DNA of 64,000 nucleotides from Crocodylus rhombifer. Taxonomy: Eukaryota > Chordata > Crocodylia > Crocodylidae. The DNA lies in NCBI GenBank assembly GCA_038503035.1, contig JAVSML010000955.1, positions 67,364 through 131,363 of the forward strand, in the 5' to 3' direction. A program made the translations under genes and the position numbers. The notes beneath the pieces were generated by a model. It made no database searches. It was not told the origin of the DNA and saw only the letters and a list, made by a program, of their open reading frames with translations. Position 1 is the stretch's first letter. Each line of letters opens with the position of its first letter. This document shows positions 55,075 through 64,000 of this stretch, piece by piece.

Positions 55075-56309
55075 CATGGATTTAGGTTTTCAGTTTCCCA
55101 TGGGAAAATGAAGAAAAACATGGATTTTCCCCTTTATCAGAGGAAAACAGAGATTTCCCATGAAACCCACAGATTTTGCAGTTTTGCAAAGAGCTCTCTG
55201 CAGGATGGCAGAGTTCCAGCCTGCAGGGGGCTGGGAGGGAGTGGGAGAAGGGCGGTCAGGTAGGGAGTGCCATTTTGCTCACCAGGCAGCCTGGAGAGAA
55301 GCTCTTTCAGGTAAATAGGGGGTGGGATTGAGGCCCCTATAGGGAGCAAGTTGGGCAGGGTGGAGGTTGCTGCCCAGTCAGCAGGTGTATGGGGTTTGGG
55401 GCCTGAGGCCACAATACATGGCTGCAGGGCCCCAGTGAGGGAGGCAGGGGGTTCGTCTGTGGAGCAGTGGGTGGGGTTGGCTCCTCAGCACTGGACATGC
55501 TCATAGGGGGCAAGGGGGACCTGTACCCCCCAGATCTGTGCATGGGGTGGGCTACAGACTTGGGCTCCCTGCCCTGCTGCCCTTCCCTGGGCCTCTGCAG
55601 CCCCTGGGTGCAACCTGGTGCAGCAGGCCAAAGCAAGACTGCGTAGGAAACCTGCTTGCTGCTGCAAGCTCCACACTGACCTCACAACACATTCCCTGTG
55701 CCTGGCAGCACTGACAGGCACAACCCTACGGAGTCGTATGCAGGGGAGGTGTTGTCAGAGCCGTGCAGAGCTTGCGGCAGCAAGATCCATACATGGCTCT
55801 GCTGTTCCGTGTAGTGCTGGGTCACACTCACTGGGCTGCGCAGGTCCTGGGGGAGGGCTTCAGGGCAGGAAGCCCAAACCCGCAGGCCTCTGCCACCTCA
55901 TGCACAGATCTAGGGTGCCTGGGTCCCCTTCTACCCCCCCAGAGTGTGCACAGAGGTGGAGAGCTGGCCCCTCCCCCCTGCCCGAGCCAGCAGTAGGTAG
56001 CAGGGGGCTGAGCTAGCTCTGCTCATCTACAGCAGCTACCACCTCTTGCCATGGGCAGGGGGCTATGGTTCCTGCCCCATAGCCCTAGCAGCTGGGGGCC
56101 CCCTCTGGCAGAGCTGGGGGGGTAGGGGATTATGAGGGGGGAAGCAAGGGGCACCAGGAGGGCCAGGGGGCTGTGGAGGGGAGAGTGAGGGGCAACCAGT
56201 AGGGCCAGGGCAGAATAAGGGGCCTTTCATTTTAATCATGGATTTGGGTGTTTTTATCGGAGAATTTTTGTGGGATGGGGAGGTTTGTCAGGGAAAACCA
56301 GGATCCCTG
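55075..56309. mobile_element. Non-autonomous hAT-type element, complete, 8-bp duplication
   Basis: A 1,235-bp element between perfect copies of GTCATAAG (55,067-55,074 and 56,310-56,317). The left end begins CATGGATTTAGGTTTTC and the right end, reverse complemented, begins CAGGGATCCTGGTTTTC, giving an inverted terminal repeat of 17 positions with 4 mismatches. Subterminal A+T-rich parts enclose a G+C-rich interior at about 55,190-56,220. There is no transposase; open frames of 80-130 codons on both strands are compositional. A related right end lies at 4,014-4,128. Confidence 0.8.
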
Positions 56310-57199
56310 GTCATAAGGCTATCCTAAACATAATTCTTTAACCCTAAAAATGCCCCCTGTCCTGGAAGATAGGAGCAGAGCAAAGATACCTGTTCTCCAC
56401 TATCTGAAAATTTTGCTACATGGGGAAAATTAAGCTCTGACTCTCTTGGCTTCATTGTATTATATGTATTTAAAAACAAAGGAATATAATACAGTGTCAC
56501 TCGTGAATCCTGATCATGCAAATGCCAGAGTCATTAGTTTGGGGCATGGGGTTTTATTAATTCCACCATTTTCATACTTCATTGTTTTAATCCTCATTAA
56601 GAGTTCACTGTAGGGTGTAAGTCTGAATGAAAAGTAAAGCAGGTGGCATTTTCTGTTTGAAGCTGTGCTGACTTGAGGTTTCTCTCTCTCTGGAGTTTTA
56701 ATGGTCAAAGATTATAATGGCATTTTCTTTTCCTCTGCCTATTAGAGCTAACACTTACTTTAAGATGTTTAGCTATACTGTACTTTTATAAACTATTCTC
56801 TGAAGAGCACTAAGATATGTGCAGAGCACAGCTGGAAGATATCCATGCTTTGTTTGCTTTATAATACAGTATGAGTACAACCAAGGCAATCAAGAAAATA
56901 AATATATGTTTAAAGTCCTTAAGTTTATCTTAACCATATTAAAAAAGTGATTTCAAAATGGGATAACTTGTGAAAAAAGCGGACTGGAAAATACATTTGA
57001 TTAGCAAAACTTTAAAAGTTTTTAAATGTTCCACTTTCACCAGCTAGCACTTCTGGCTTTGATTTTTAAACGTTCTGTTAGCTGAATATTATGTATGGAA
57101 GTGTGCATGTATGCGTATACAAAGCCCACATTCACAGAAGACTTAAATCCAAAAATGTAAGGAATTTAAATCCATCATCTCTAGGGGTTGAAATAATAC

Positions 57200-57417
57200 C
57201 TTTGATATAGTGAAGTAATTATAACATTCCAAACACTGCTGGTAAGAATTGGGATTTTTTGTAGCCCTTTCAGAAAAACGTTGAGATTTAGGTACATTAT
57301 TTGTAACTGATCTATATTCCAGTTTTGTAGTTACGTAGGCAGAAGTTCCATTACTGTCAGAGGGGTTTGATGGAAACTGTGTGATAGACCCACTAGCGTC
57401 AACTTGCTTCAGTGAGG
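57200..57417 (-). CDS. Candidate internal exon of an unidentified host gene
   Basis: A minus-strand frame open from 57,463 to 57,143 contains a 218-base stretch bounded by splice-like signals. Upstream is 'GATGATTTTTTAG' (acceptor AG at 57,419-57,418) and downstream is 'AAG|GTATTATTT' (donor GT at 57,199-57,198). It would enter one base into a codon and leave at a codon boundary, encoding 72 full codons. The peptide has protein-like, non-repetitive composition and two cysteines in 'QQCLECYNYF'. I do not recognise it and see no neighbouring exon. The surrounding DNA is A+T-rich and free of named repeats. Confidence 0.28.
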
Positions 57418-57630
57418 CTAAAAAATCATCTAATCTAACTAATTTAAACTCCAATGAATTCAAAATAATTTGCTTTCATTTAATTTTCATATAGGTAAAA
57501 TCCAAGAAATGTACATTTTCAAAACCTTAGAAATCCTGAACACTTATTTAAAATCAATCATTCCTGGTTAAACAGTGATTCTCACTGAAATACATTACAA
57601 CTGAAGAAGAAATAGTGGCTGAAGGAAGTG

Positions 57631-57680
57631 AAAATGAAAACAAAAACAGAAACAAAAACAAAGACAAACAAAAAACAAAT
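57631..57680. repeat. A/C-rich simple repeat
   Basis: Imperfect (AAAAAC)n run. Confidence 0.8.
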
Positions 57681-57740
57681 GTAAACTTTTGACAGAAAAA
57701 ATTAGCTATGTGAAATGTTTACCCATGTGAAATGTACTGA

Positions 57741-58007
57741 AGTCTATCAGAGTGCAGTGCCATTCTAGACAGCGGGTCCCAGGTTATCATCCTATTTGAA
57801 TCCTTTTATGAGGAACATCTGAGACACCTGCCTTTGCTTCCCCTTACAGGGTTGAGACTTTCTGGCTTAAGCCAGGAACAGTATCCTTACAGAGGTTATG
57901 TGAATGTGAGACTAAAATTACCTGCTGAAATAGCTGGGGTGGAGGAAGAAATGTCAACCATCACTCTAGTGTGCCCTGGTCTGGGGTGGATAAAAGGGGC
58001 CACTCTT
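57741..58007 (+). pseudogene. Ty3 protease, interrupted by CR1
   Basis: A frame open from just after a TGA at 57,738-57,740. It shows 'AILDSGSQVIILFESFYEEH', the retropepsin active site with DSG at about 57,768, and continues through 'YPYRGYVNVRLKLPAEIAGV' and 'ITLVCPGLG'. The frame then runs into the tail of CR1 copy D at 58,008. The protein would cut Gag and Pol polyproteins. The continuation beyond CR1 (58,641-58,850) is still faintly recognisable but has stops. The ORF start used by simple tools (57,834) is internal. Confidence 0.8.
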
Positions 58008-58640
58008 ATAGAATCGTAGAATCAATGAGTCGGAAGGGACCTAGACAGATCATGTAGTCCGACCCCCTGTCATGGGCAGGAAGGAGCACTGGGGGTTACC
58101 CCAGCCAGGTGCCTATCCAGTCTCCTCTTGAAGATCTCCAGGGAAGGTGAGAGCACCACCTCTCCGGGAAGCCTGTTCCAGGCTCTGACCACCCTTACTG
58201 TGAAGTAGTTCTTCCTAATATCTAACCTAAACCTATCCTTCCTCAGCTTGTGGCCATTGTTCCTGGTGACTCCAAGGGGGGCCCTGGTGAACAGAATTTC
58301 CCTGAGTCCCTGCTGATGGCCCCTGATAAAGTTGTAGGCAGCCACAAAACCCCCTCCCCCCTCAGTCTCCTCTTGCGGAAACTGAAGAGATTCAGGTCCC
58401 TCAGCCTCTCCTCGTAGGGCTGGCCACAGAGGCCCTCAACCATATGAGTGGCCCTCCTCTGGACCCTCTCCAGGTTCTCCATGTCTTTCTTGAAGTGCGG
58501 CACCCAGAACTGGACACAGTACTCCAGCTGTGGTCTGACCAGCGCCGCATAGAGGGGGAGCAAGACCTCTCTGGACCTGTTAGTGATGCTCCTGTCGATG
58601 CATGACAGGGTGCGGTTGGCTCTGCCTATTGCTTTGTTGA
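58008..58640 (-). mobile_element. CR1 LINE copy D, inserted in the Ty3 protease region
   Basis: The minus-strand CR1 3' end has its tail (ATAGAATCGTAGAATCA in plus sense) at 58,008. It is 5' truncated at about 58,640 inside the reverse transcriptase. Ty3 protease coding text lies immediately left, and Ty3 linker text resumes to the right, so the CR1 is the younger insertion. Confidence 0.9.
58070..58640 (-). pseudogene. CR1 ORF2 reverse transcriptase C-terminal end
   Basis: Two overlapping frames. The upstream one has 'ANRTLSCIDRSITNRSREVL', 'YAALVRPQLEYCVQFW' and 'MENLERVQRRATHMVEGL'. The downstream one (58,345-58,070) has 'GVTRNNGHKLRKDRFRLDI' and 'RAWNRLPGEVVLSPSLEIF'. A frameshift near 58,345 separates them, at a C-rich run. 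The upstream frame extends beyond the element to 58,833, but that part is not CR1. Without the catalytic part it is an inert fragment. Confidence 0.88.
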
Positions 58641-58847
58641 AACTCCAGCCTTTTCCAGGTTCTTGCTTGCTACTGTAAACAACAGGCTGGCTGAGGTTAC
58701 CAACAACGGTTAACAATGCATGCCTTGTGCTCAGAGGTGTATGACTGATGGGAGCATAGAGCAATGTGGGGTCACCCTGAGGTTGTGGGGACCCTGCACT
58801 TCTCTGGAGCAAAGCCCCAGTGAGTCCCTGCACAGGACCAATGGGCT

Positions 58848-59192
58848 TTGCCTATTGTATGCAATTGGATTGAGAAGGATGGAAAGAATAAGCTGCTGGT
58901 GGTGGAGACCCCCACCGGGAGAGAGAGACCCAGTGCACTGAGGGTCCCTGATGGCATGATTGAGAAAAAAGGGCTCAGCCAAGACCCAGTTACTGTGATA
59001 GTGGTTAATCCAATGTTGAAAGATATTGTGGTCCACCCAGGACAGAAGGTGGCCTTGAAAAAGGAAGCTGAAGTGGTAAACCCTGAGCAGGAGGGAAACC
59101 CCCCTCCAATTGACCCTTCAAGGTTCTTTTTTGGGAACTCTCCAGTGCCTGAAGCCTGTAAAGCTCAGCTCAGGGACAAAGTCGGGGCTTGA
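58848..59192 (+). pseudogene. Ty3 pol linker between protease and reverse transcriptase
   Basis: A 114-codon frame with 'LLVVETPTGRERPSALRVPD', 'VTVIVVNPMLKDIVVHPGQK' and 'FFGNSPVPEACKAQLRDKVG'. These words mark the linker of vertebrate Ty3 elements just before reverse transcriptase. The frame stops at 59,190-59,192. The continuing homology to the reverse transcriptase start ('HDWDVGEAKGVEHH', 59,205-59,250) is in another frame. The N-terminal codon is arbitrary because the frame is entered from stop-containing upstream text. Confidence 0.75.
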
Positions 59193-60036
59193 GCCCGTGT
59201 TTTCTCCCTGCATGACTGGGATGTGGGGGAGGCTAAGGGGGTGGAGCATCACATTCATCTGAGCAACCCACGAAAGGTCTCAGCACATTCCCCTTGCTGA
59301 GATGGGGGAAGTAAGACATCTGCAGGAGCTCTTGGAACACTGCATCATCACAGAATCTAAGAGCCCTCATGCCTCTCCCATTGTGATTGTGTGGAAGAAG
59401 AACAGCCAACTCAGTATGTGTATTGATTACCAGACTTTGAACACCTGGACCATCACTGATCAATACACTGTCCCGCAGGTGCAGGAGGCTTTGGACTGTT
59501 TAGTAGTGAGCAAATGATTTTCAGTACTAGACCTCCACAGTGGCTACTACCAGATACCTCTACAGGAAGAGGACAAAGAGAAGACTGCTTTTATTTGCCC
59601 CTTGGGAATCTATCAGTTTGAACGAATGCCCCAAGGGATGTCCAGGGCTCCTGCCACCTTCCAGCAAGTAATGGAGAAGGTGGTTGGGGATATGCACAGT
59701 GTGGCAGAAAGCCACCTTGGTTTCTTCCCAAAATCTCTGCCCTGTGATACTGTGACTAAAATCTCTGAGCTGCAGCCATTTGATTAGGGTGGGCCCTGCA
59801 CACAGGGGACCGCACCCTCAGCCTGTCTATTTAGGTAACTCGAGCTGGCTGCATTCCTGAGGGAGGGGGGAAAACTGCTCCCTCTGCCTACGTGACTTAC
59901 ATCAATTATCTGGGTAAGGGGTTTCTACCTGGGGAGCTGGAATCTGCCCGGTAACAGGTGATGTATTTCAAATTGGTTGGCTGACAGCCAACTGGGGCTG
60001 ACCTCCACTGGACCAGGTGAATGAGGTCACAGGGGC

Positions 60037-60044
60037 TTTATAAG
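60037..60044 (+). promoter_or_regulatory. TATA box of the solo LTR
   Basis: TTTATAAG preceded by a G+C-rich stretch, about 340 bp inside the LTR. The poly(A) signal lies about 325 bp downstream, so U3-R order is sensible. Confidence 0.6.
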
Positions 60045-60365
60045 TTAGGCGGGGGAAGGAGGTGGGCTCTCTCTTCGGCCATGAGGTGAAGCAGCAGCCA
60101 TGCGGGGGACACAGAGGAGCTTTACCATCTGAAACTAGCTCTCTCTCACCCCAAAACTCATGAGCAAGGAACTGCCTGCCCCCAAAGGGAAACTTCACCT
60201 GCCTTTGGAAGATGCTTGTGAGTAAGCTATTCAATCTGATTAGATATTTAGCTGGCAGTAACATAGATGCATAATCAAAAGGCTACCTCAGCCACACTGT
60301 TTGCTCTTTAGGATTTCTAAGATATTGCTCAATCCTGTACCCCAGTTTACCCTACCCCTGTAATC

Positions 60366-60371
60366 AATAAA
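60366..60371 (+). promoter_or_regulatory. Poly(A) signal AATAAA of the solo LTR
   Basis: AATAAA followed by 'GTGCTCCTTTTTTGG', a typical GT/T-rich downstream element. Confidence 0.65.
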
Positions 60372-61275
60372 GTGCTCCTTTTTTGGCTGGTGTGGGAGAC
60401 TTATTGAGGGGTGGGTCTAAATTATGCCTAAGAGACCCCTTAGGTCTGCGGACTAAGGGAGACTTTACTTTTTGCCCCCTGACTTGGGGAAGTGCCCCAA
60501 GTGCCTGTACTGGGTCGAGTACCCATCTGACTATTAGGCCTGTGTTTCCCCAAGGACACAGGGCTGAGACAGTCCCTTCTCGGGGTGGTGGTTGCAACGT
60601 TACCCCCAGACTAGCGAGTGTGCTCTGGGAGAGGGGTTGGCCGAGCATAAGGCGCCCCTAGGGAGGCATTCGGACCCTGGAAGGTGGGCAGGCGCAGGGA
60701 GGTGGGCGGCTCAATGCAGGAGCGCCCCCTACTGGCCCGCCTCATGTATTGGAAACAGTGGTGGGATACGAATATCCGGCTGTTTTACTGAGGTGGAATC
60801 TCTGCACCTGCCACACACATGACCCAAGTACTGGTTTATTTAGATGATATTATTGTTTTCAGAAAGACCCTGGAGGAACACGAAGAACGGCTACTCCGTG
60901 TACTCAATAGGCTGGAAACCGCTGGACTTAAGTTGGCCATTGATAAATGTAAGTTCTGCCAGGCTTCTGTGAAGTACATATTGTATCACAGGAAGGGGTC
61001 AGCACTGTCTGGAGAAAGTAAGTGCTGTGACTACCTGGCCTCAACCCAAGAATTTTAGGGAACTGAAAAGGTTCTTGGGATTTGCAGGTTTCTATCAGCG
61101 ATTCGTTAAAGACTATGCTACAATAACTGGACCTTTAAATGCCCTAACTTGCGGACACCAGGTGGGAAGGTTGCCCCACAAGAAGGGGTGAAACAATGGC
61201 TTAAATGAGCTTCCTGGGACAGAAAGCCTCACAGAGCCTTTTGGTCCCTGGTGAGACTCGCGGTGTGAAGTTGCC

Positions 61276-61695
61276 TTGCAGGAGGTGATCCGGCAGTTGA
61301 CTCAGGCACCTGTGTTGGCATATGCTGATCCCAACCACCCTTTTATTTTGTACATGGATGCTAGCCTGTCAGGACTGTGGGCTGTACTGTATCAGGAACT
61401 TGATGGACACCAGCGACCAGTGACTTTTGCTAATAGGGGACTGTCACCCAGCGAGACACGCTACCTGGTACATAAGCTTGAATTCCTGGCCCTCAAGTGG
61501 GTCGTCACTGAGATTCTGGGACTATCTGTATGGGACTACCTTCCAGGTGTGGACAGACAATAATCCCCTTACCTGTGTGCTCACCAGCGCTAAGTTGGAT
61601 GTGACCGGCCAACACTGGATTGTGGCACTAGCCAACTACACCTTCAGCCTTCACTATCAAGCGGGACAAAAGAACATGAATGCTGATTCCCTGTC
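61276..61695 (+). pseudogene. Ty3 RNase H
   Basis: The frame from 61,276 shows 'VIRQLTQAPVLAYADP' and 'ILYMDASLSGLWAVLYQ' (first catalytic Asp), then 'LGLSVWDYLPG' out of frame. A shift near 61,500-61,530 moves the domain into the frame of the next ORF, where 'FQVWTDNNPLTCVL' (Asp) and 'NMNADSLSQQ' (last Asp) lie. It degrades the RNA strand during cDNA synthesis in a working element. The order, directly after reverse transcriptase, is standard. Confidence 0.85.
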
Positions 61696-63329
61696 TCAAC
61701 AACTCCCCAGCAACCCTGGGAGTGTTTGGAGCACCAAGACAGTGAAGACCATTTGTGACCTGCTGATACAAGACCCTGTGGGGATGAGGGAAAGTGCTGT
61801 TTGCATGGTGAAGGTGTTGGGGTTGCCCCCTGAGGGAATCCCATGGGCCTGGGTTCAGTACACCACACTGACTCCGTCTTTGTTACCCCAGGTCATGGCC
61901 ACAGAATGGTGGATGCCGCAAGAACAGGACCCAGATGTGCGAGAAGTGCTGCATGCCTGGAGATCAGGCAATACCTGCCCCGTGACCCTTAATAATGCTA
62001 CTGCAGCAGCCTACCTCCTGTTGAGGGAGTGGAAAAGGCTTTGCTTGTTTGATGGAGTGCTACATCAGGAGGTGCAGTACCCAGAAAGACGGAAATATTG
62101 GCAGCTGGTCCCTCAGAAGTATAAGACTCTTGCATTACAGGCCTTGCATGATGACTTTGGGCACATGGGGGTGGAGCACACCCTGGCTCTAGCCCGTGAG
62201 CGGTTCTTTTGGCCCAAAATGGCTGAAGACGTAAGGACTAAATGCTCAAACTGTGATCAGTGTGTATGGAGAAAGACCCTGCCCACTCGAACTGCCTATC
62301 TACACACCATCCAGAGCTCAAAACCCATGGAGCTCATGTGCATGGATTTCCTAGCCATAGAAGGGGAGGGGCACCGAAAGGGGAATGTGCTGATTGTGAC
62401 AAACCACTTCACCCGATATGCCCAAGCCTTCTCTACGTGAGATCAAACAGCCAGAACAGTTGCCAAAGTACTGTGGGAAAAGTACTTCTCCATGTTTGGG
62501 CTGCCCGCAAGAATCCACTCCGATCAGGGGCGAGATTTTGAGAGCCGGTTGTTGTGTGAAATACTGACAGTGGCTGGCATACAGAAATCAAGAATTACAC
62601 CCTACCACCCCCAAGGGGATTCTGAACCTGAGTGCTTCAATTGCACTCTCTTGAATATGCTGGGTACCCACCAGCAGGAACAGAAGGCTGCATGGAGCTA
62701 GCATATCGCATACCTAGTGCGTGCCTACAACTCCATTAGGAATGATGCAACAGATCAGTCCATATTTACTCATGTTCGGGAGGGAGCACCAGTTACCCAT
62801 AGATTTGTGCTTTGGGGTAGAACGAGTCTACCAACAACATTTGACTCATGGTCAATATGCACAATGGCTTTGGGACCGTCTCCGTCGTGCGTACCGACTG
62901 GCAGACGAAACTGCTGGAAGAAACCAGCAATGCCATAAGCAGCTTTATGATGCTCATGTGGGTGAGCAAGGGTTACAAGAAGGAGACCGGGTGCTGCTGC
63001 AAAACCTGAGGCTAAATGGGAGACACAAAATCTCTGATCGGTGGCGGGCTGAACCCTATACAGTGGTGCAACAACGGGGAGACTTCCCAGTATACAAAAT
63101 ATCCCCTGAGTCTGGACCGGGTCAAAGTCATGTGGTCCGCCAGAACCTCCTGCTGCCTATTGGAGAATTGGTGGGGCCCCTCCACCTGAGAGAGAGCCAC
63201 GAGAAGAGAGGCCTAGGTCTCCCGGTAGAAGGATGCCTTGTGCCACCCAACCGGCAGTTGTACCTGCAGCTCCCCTGGAGATCTCGGACTCTGACAGGTA
63301 GTACCCTGCTGACTTTCATCCAGACTTAG
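61696..63329 (+). pseudogene. Ty3 integrase
   Basis: In the frame ending at 62,440 comes the HHCC zinc finger ('HDDFGHMGVEHTLALA' to 'CSNCDQC', about 62,147-62,263) and the first catalytic aspartate (62,345-62,347, 'MCMDFLAIEG'). A TGA at 62,438 ends this part. The next frame (62,492-62,701) has the second aspartate ('IHSDQGRDF', 62,522) and the glutamate (62,630-62,632), where the usual N-G-Q-C-E-R block reads 'GDSEPECFN'. The final frame (62,721-63,329) holds the C-terminal domain ('VGEQGLQEGDRVLLQNLRL', 'ISDRWRAEPYTVVQQRGDF'). Two stops near 62,440 and 62,701 and one frame change break it. Confidence 0.88.
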
Positions 63330-63567
63330 GACCTGCCACTCCTTGGGCTGAAGGGGAGATGGGGACTGCTGCTCGTGCGGCCCTGCCTGACAAGACCAAA
63401 GGAGAAAACATCCCCAGGCCTTTACCTGCCAGTGGGGCAGACTCCTCCAGTGAGAGGGAATCTGAGCCGCCGAGGCCCTCATAGAGTCCTGACCCAGACC
63501 TCACCCCACAACCAAGGCGGGAGCTTTGGCCAGTCTGTCGCTTCACCAGGGATGATGAAGGGTTCCG
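63330..63567 (+). other. 3' untranslated part of the Ty3 element
   Basis: G+C-rich text between the integrase stop and the polypurine tract. Open frames on both strands here are compositional. Confidence 0.5.
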
Positions 63568-63577
63568 CGGGGGAGGA
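63568..63577 (+). other. Polypurine tract of the Ty3 element
   Basis: The purine run GGGGGAGGA region directly precedes the TG that I take as the LTR start. It comes about 240 bp after the integrase stop. Confidence 0.5.
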
Positions 63578-64000
63578 TGGGACGGGCTAGCTGGCAGTGA
63601 CCAGGCCCAGGTGTTTTGAAAGGGCAAAAGATGATTGGAGGACTTGGGATTCCTTTTCCTCACCAATCAGGCCCCAGAGACTCACCCCCCCCCTTGTCCC
63701 AATTGGCCCCTTGGGTCACCTGGAGGGGGATAAAAGGGGCAGCGTGGGCTGACTCAGGGAGAGACCAGCCAGGGACAACAAGGAAGGAACTTTACAGAGC
63801 TGGTAAGAGCTGAGCCAGCGGGGCAGGACCAGTGCCCCAGAAATGCCTGAAAGAGCAGGGACCTGCAGGCAGCAGTGGGACCCTCAGCAGCGCGGCGTGC
63901 GGCCTGCAGGAGAGGCTTCCCATGGGGCTCCAGGATCCCCAAGGGGAGGCTGCAGCCAGCAGGAGAGGCTCTCCCAGCTCCAGGAAAGATCTGAGCAGAG
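63578..64000 (+). repeat. Probable 3' LTR, truncated by the window end
   Basis: It starts TGGGACGGGC after the polypurine tract and contains 'GGATAAAAGGGGC' (about 63,728-63,740) as a TATA-like promoter, followed by purine-rich R/U5-like text. No second copy is in the window, so the call rests on position and promoter only. Confidence 0.5.

Larger units (their letters stand above)
56318..57740. other. Non-coding, A+T-rich, one exon candidate
   Basis: Holds the exon-like stretch at 57,200-57,417 and an A/C-rich simple repeat at 57,631-57,680. The left limit of the downstream Ty3 element is somewhere near 57,700-57,740. Confidence 0.45.
59700..60815 (+). mobile_element. Solo LTR inserted in the Ty3 reverse transcriptase
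   Basis: A 1,116-bp LTR with perfect 8-bp inverted ends (TGTGGCAG ... CTGCCACA). The flanks CACAG (59,695-59,699) and CACAT (60,816-60,820) are a 5-bp duplication with one change. Reverse transcriptase coding matches on both sides meet exactly here. It has a promoter-like TATA region and a poly(A) signal, both in plus orientation. No internal coding region remains, so two LTRs have recombined. It does not visibly match either the 15-kb LTRs or the 3' LTR at 63.6 kb. Confidence 0.85.
59302..61195 (+). pseudogene. Ty3 reverse transcriptase, split by a solo LTR
   Basis: The first part (59,302-59,699) contains 'ASPIVIVWKKNSQLSMCIDY', 'FSVLDLHSGYYQIPLQEEDK' and 'YQFERMPQGMSRAPATFQQV', with a TGA at 59,515-59,517. 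At 59,700 the frame runs into the solo LTR. The second part resumes at 60,816 with 'QVLVYLDDIIVFRKTLEEHE', so the catalytic YLDD (60,837-60,848) is intact, and reaches '[18 protein letters not shown]'. Later homology ('[16 protein letters not shown]', about 61,070-61,130) is in a different frame. The LTR inserted only a few codons upstream of the catalytic motif. Confidence 0.88.
57741..64000 (+). mobile_element. Ty3-type LTR retrotransposon with standard domain order, nested and incomplete
   Basis: Plus-strand order is protease (57.74-58.0 kb), linker, reverse transcriptase (59.2-61.1 kb), RNase H (61.27-61.7 kb), integrase (62.1-63.3 kb), then a polypurine tract and a probable 3' LTR running off the window. 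Integrase is last, the usual Ty3 order, in contrast to the element at 15-21 kb. Gag and the 5' LTR are not visible; the left boundary is near 57,700-57,740. Two later insertions break it: CR1 copy D at 58,008-58,640 and a solo LTR at 59,700-60,815. The coding frames carry several stops and shifts. Confidence 0.88.

Noticed and set aside
55337..56016. Frames of about 100-130 codons on both strands
   Set aside because: Interior of the hAT-type element at 55,075-56,309 and G+C-rich.
57985..57998. TATA-like GGATAAAAGGGG as the promoter of a 5' LTR
   Set aside because: It is coding sequence of the Ty3 protease frame (57,741-58,007), and the surrounding text does not match the 3' LTR.
58243..58833. 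196-codon frame as one protein
   Set aside because: It is a CR1 fragment plus unrelated Ty3-derived sequence read through the junction at about 58,640.

Overview
This window is vertebrate nuclear DNA from a reptile, most likely a crocodilian, with a turtle or other archosaur as the alternative. The basis is a set of CR1 LINE copies with the sauropsid 3' end (imperfect ATTCATAG-type tails and the block around 'GAAGGGACCT'), Ty3-type LTR retrotransposons, several hAT-type non-autonomous DNA transposons, and long A+T-rich stretches without dense coding. I recognise no host protein-coding gene. The best host-gene hint is one exon-like open stretch on the minus strand (57,200-57,417). Almost everything else that looks like protein is a decayed mobile element.

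Layout. 1-8.8 kb: mostly unique non-coding DNA, with an old CR1 scrap (1.2 kb), a G/T-rich degenerate repeat (2.6-3.2 kb) and a palindrome-bearing minisatellite (7.7-7.9 kb). 8.8-12.6 kb: an LTR-like fragment abutting two minus-strand CR1 copies; the second keeps an ORF1 esterase-like domain and has a large internal ORF2 deletion. 13.0-13.5 kb: a cluster of degenerate tRNA-like sequences. 13.9-23.0 kb: a three-level nest. A degenerate ~85-90 bp minisatellite is split by a minus-strand CR1, which is itself split by a complete 6,183-bp LTR retrotransposon flanked by the 5-bp duplication ATGGC. 23-34 kb: unique DNA with microsatellites. 34.3-38.8 kb: hAT-type non-autonomous elements with G+C-rich interiors, one containing a large imperfect inverted repeat. 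40.6-45.7 kb: further hAT-like termini, a 768-bp element with a 9-bp duplication, and a decayed non-CR1 LINE. 46-57 kb: hairpin elements, another hAT-type element with an 8-bp duplication, and unique DNA. 57.7-64 kb: a second, conventional Ty3 element on the plus strand, broken by a CR1 in its protease region and by a solo LTR in its reverse transcriptase; its 3' LTR runs off the window.

The most notable object is the 15.1-21.3 kb retrotransposon. Read on the minus strand, its domain order is Gag, zinc knuckle, protease, integrase, reverse transcriptase, RNase H. Integrase comes before reverse transcriptase, which is the Ty1/copia order, but the proteins are Ty3-like. This is the arrangement of the Gmr1-like group. 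The end of its Gag resembles the SCAN domain, which published work derives from this group. The primer site matches the 3' end of tRNA-Gly. The second Ty3 element in the same window has the usual order, with integrase last, so the two architectures can be compared directly. All element genes here carry stops or frameshifts, so no copy looks able to move by itself.
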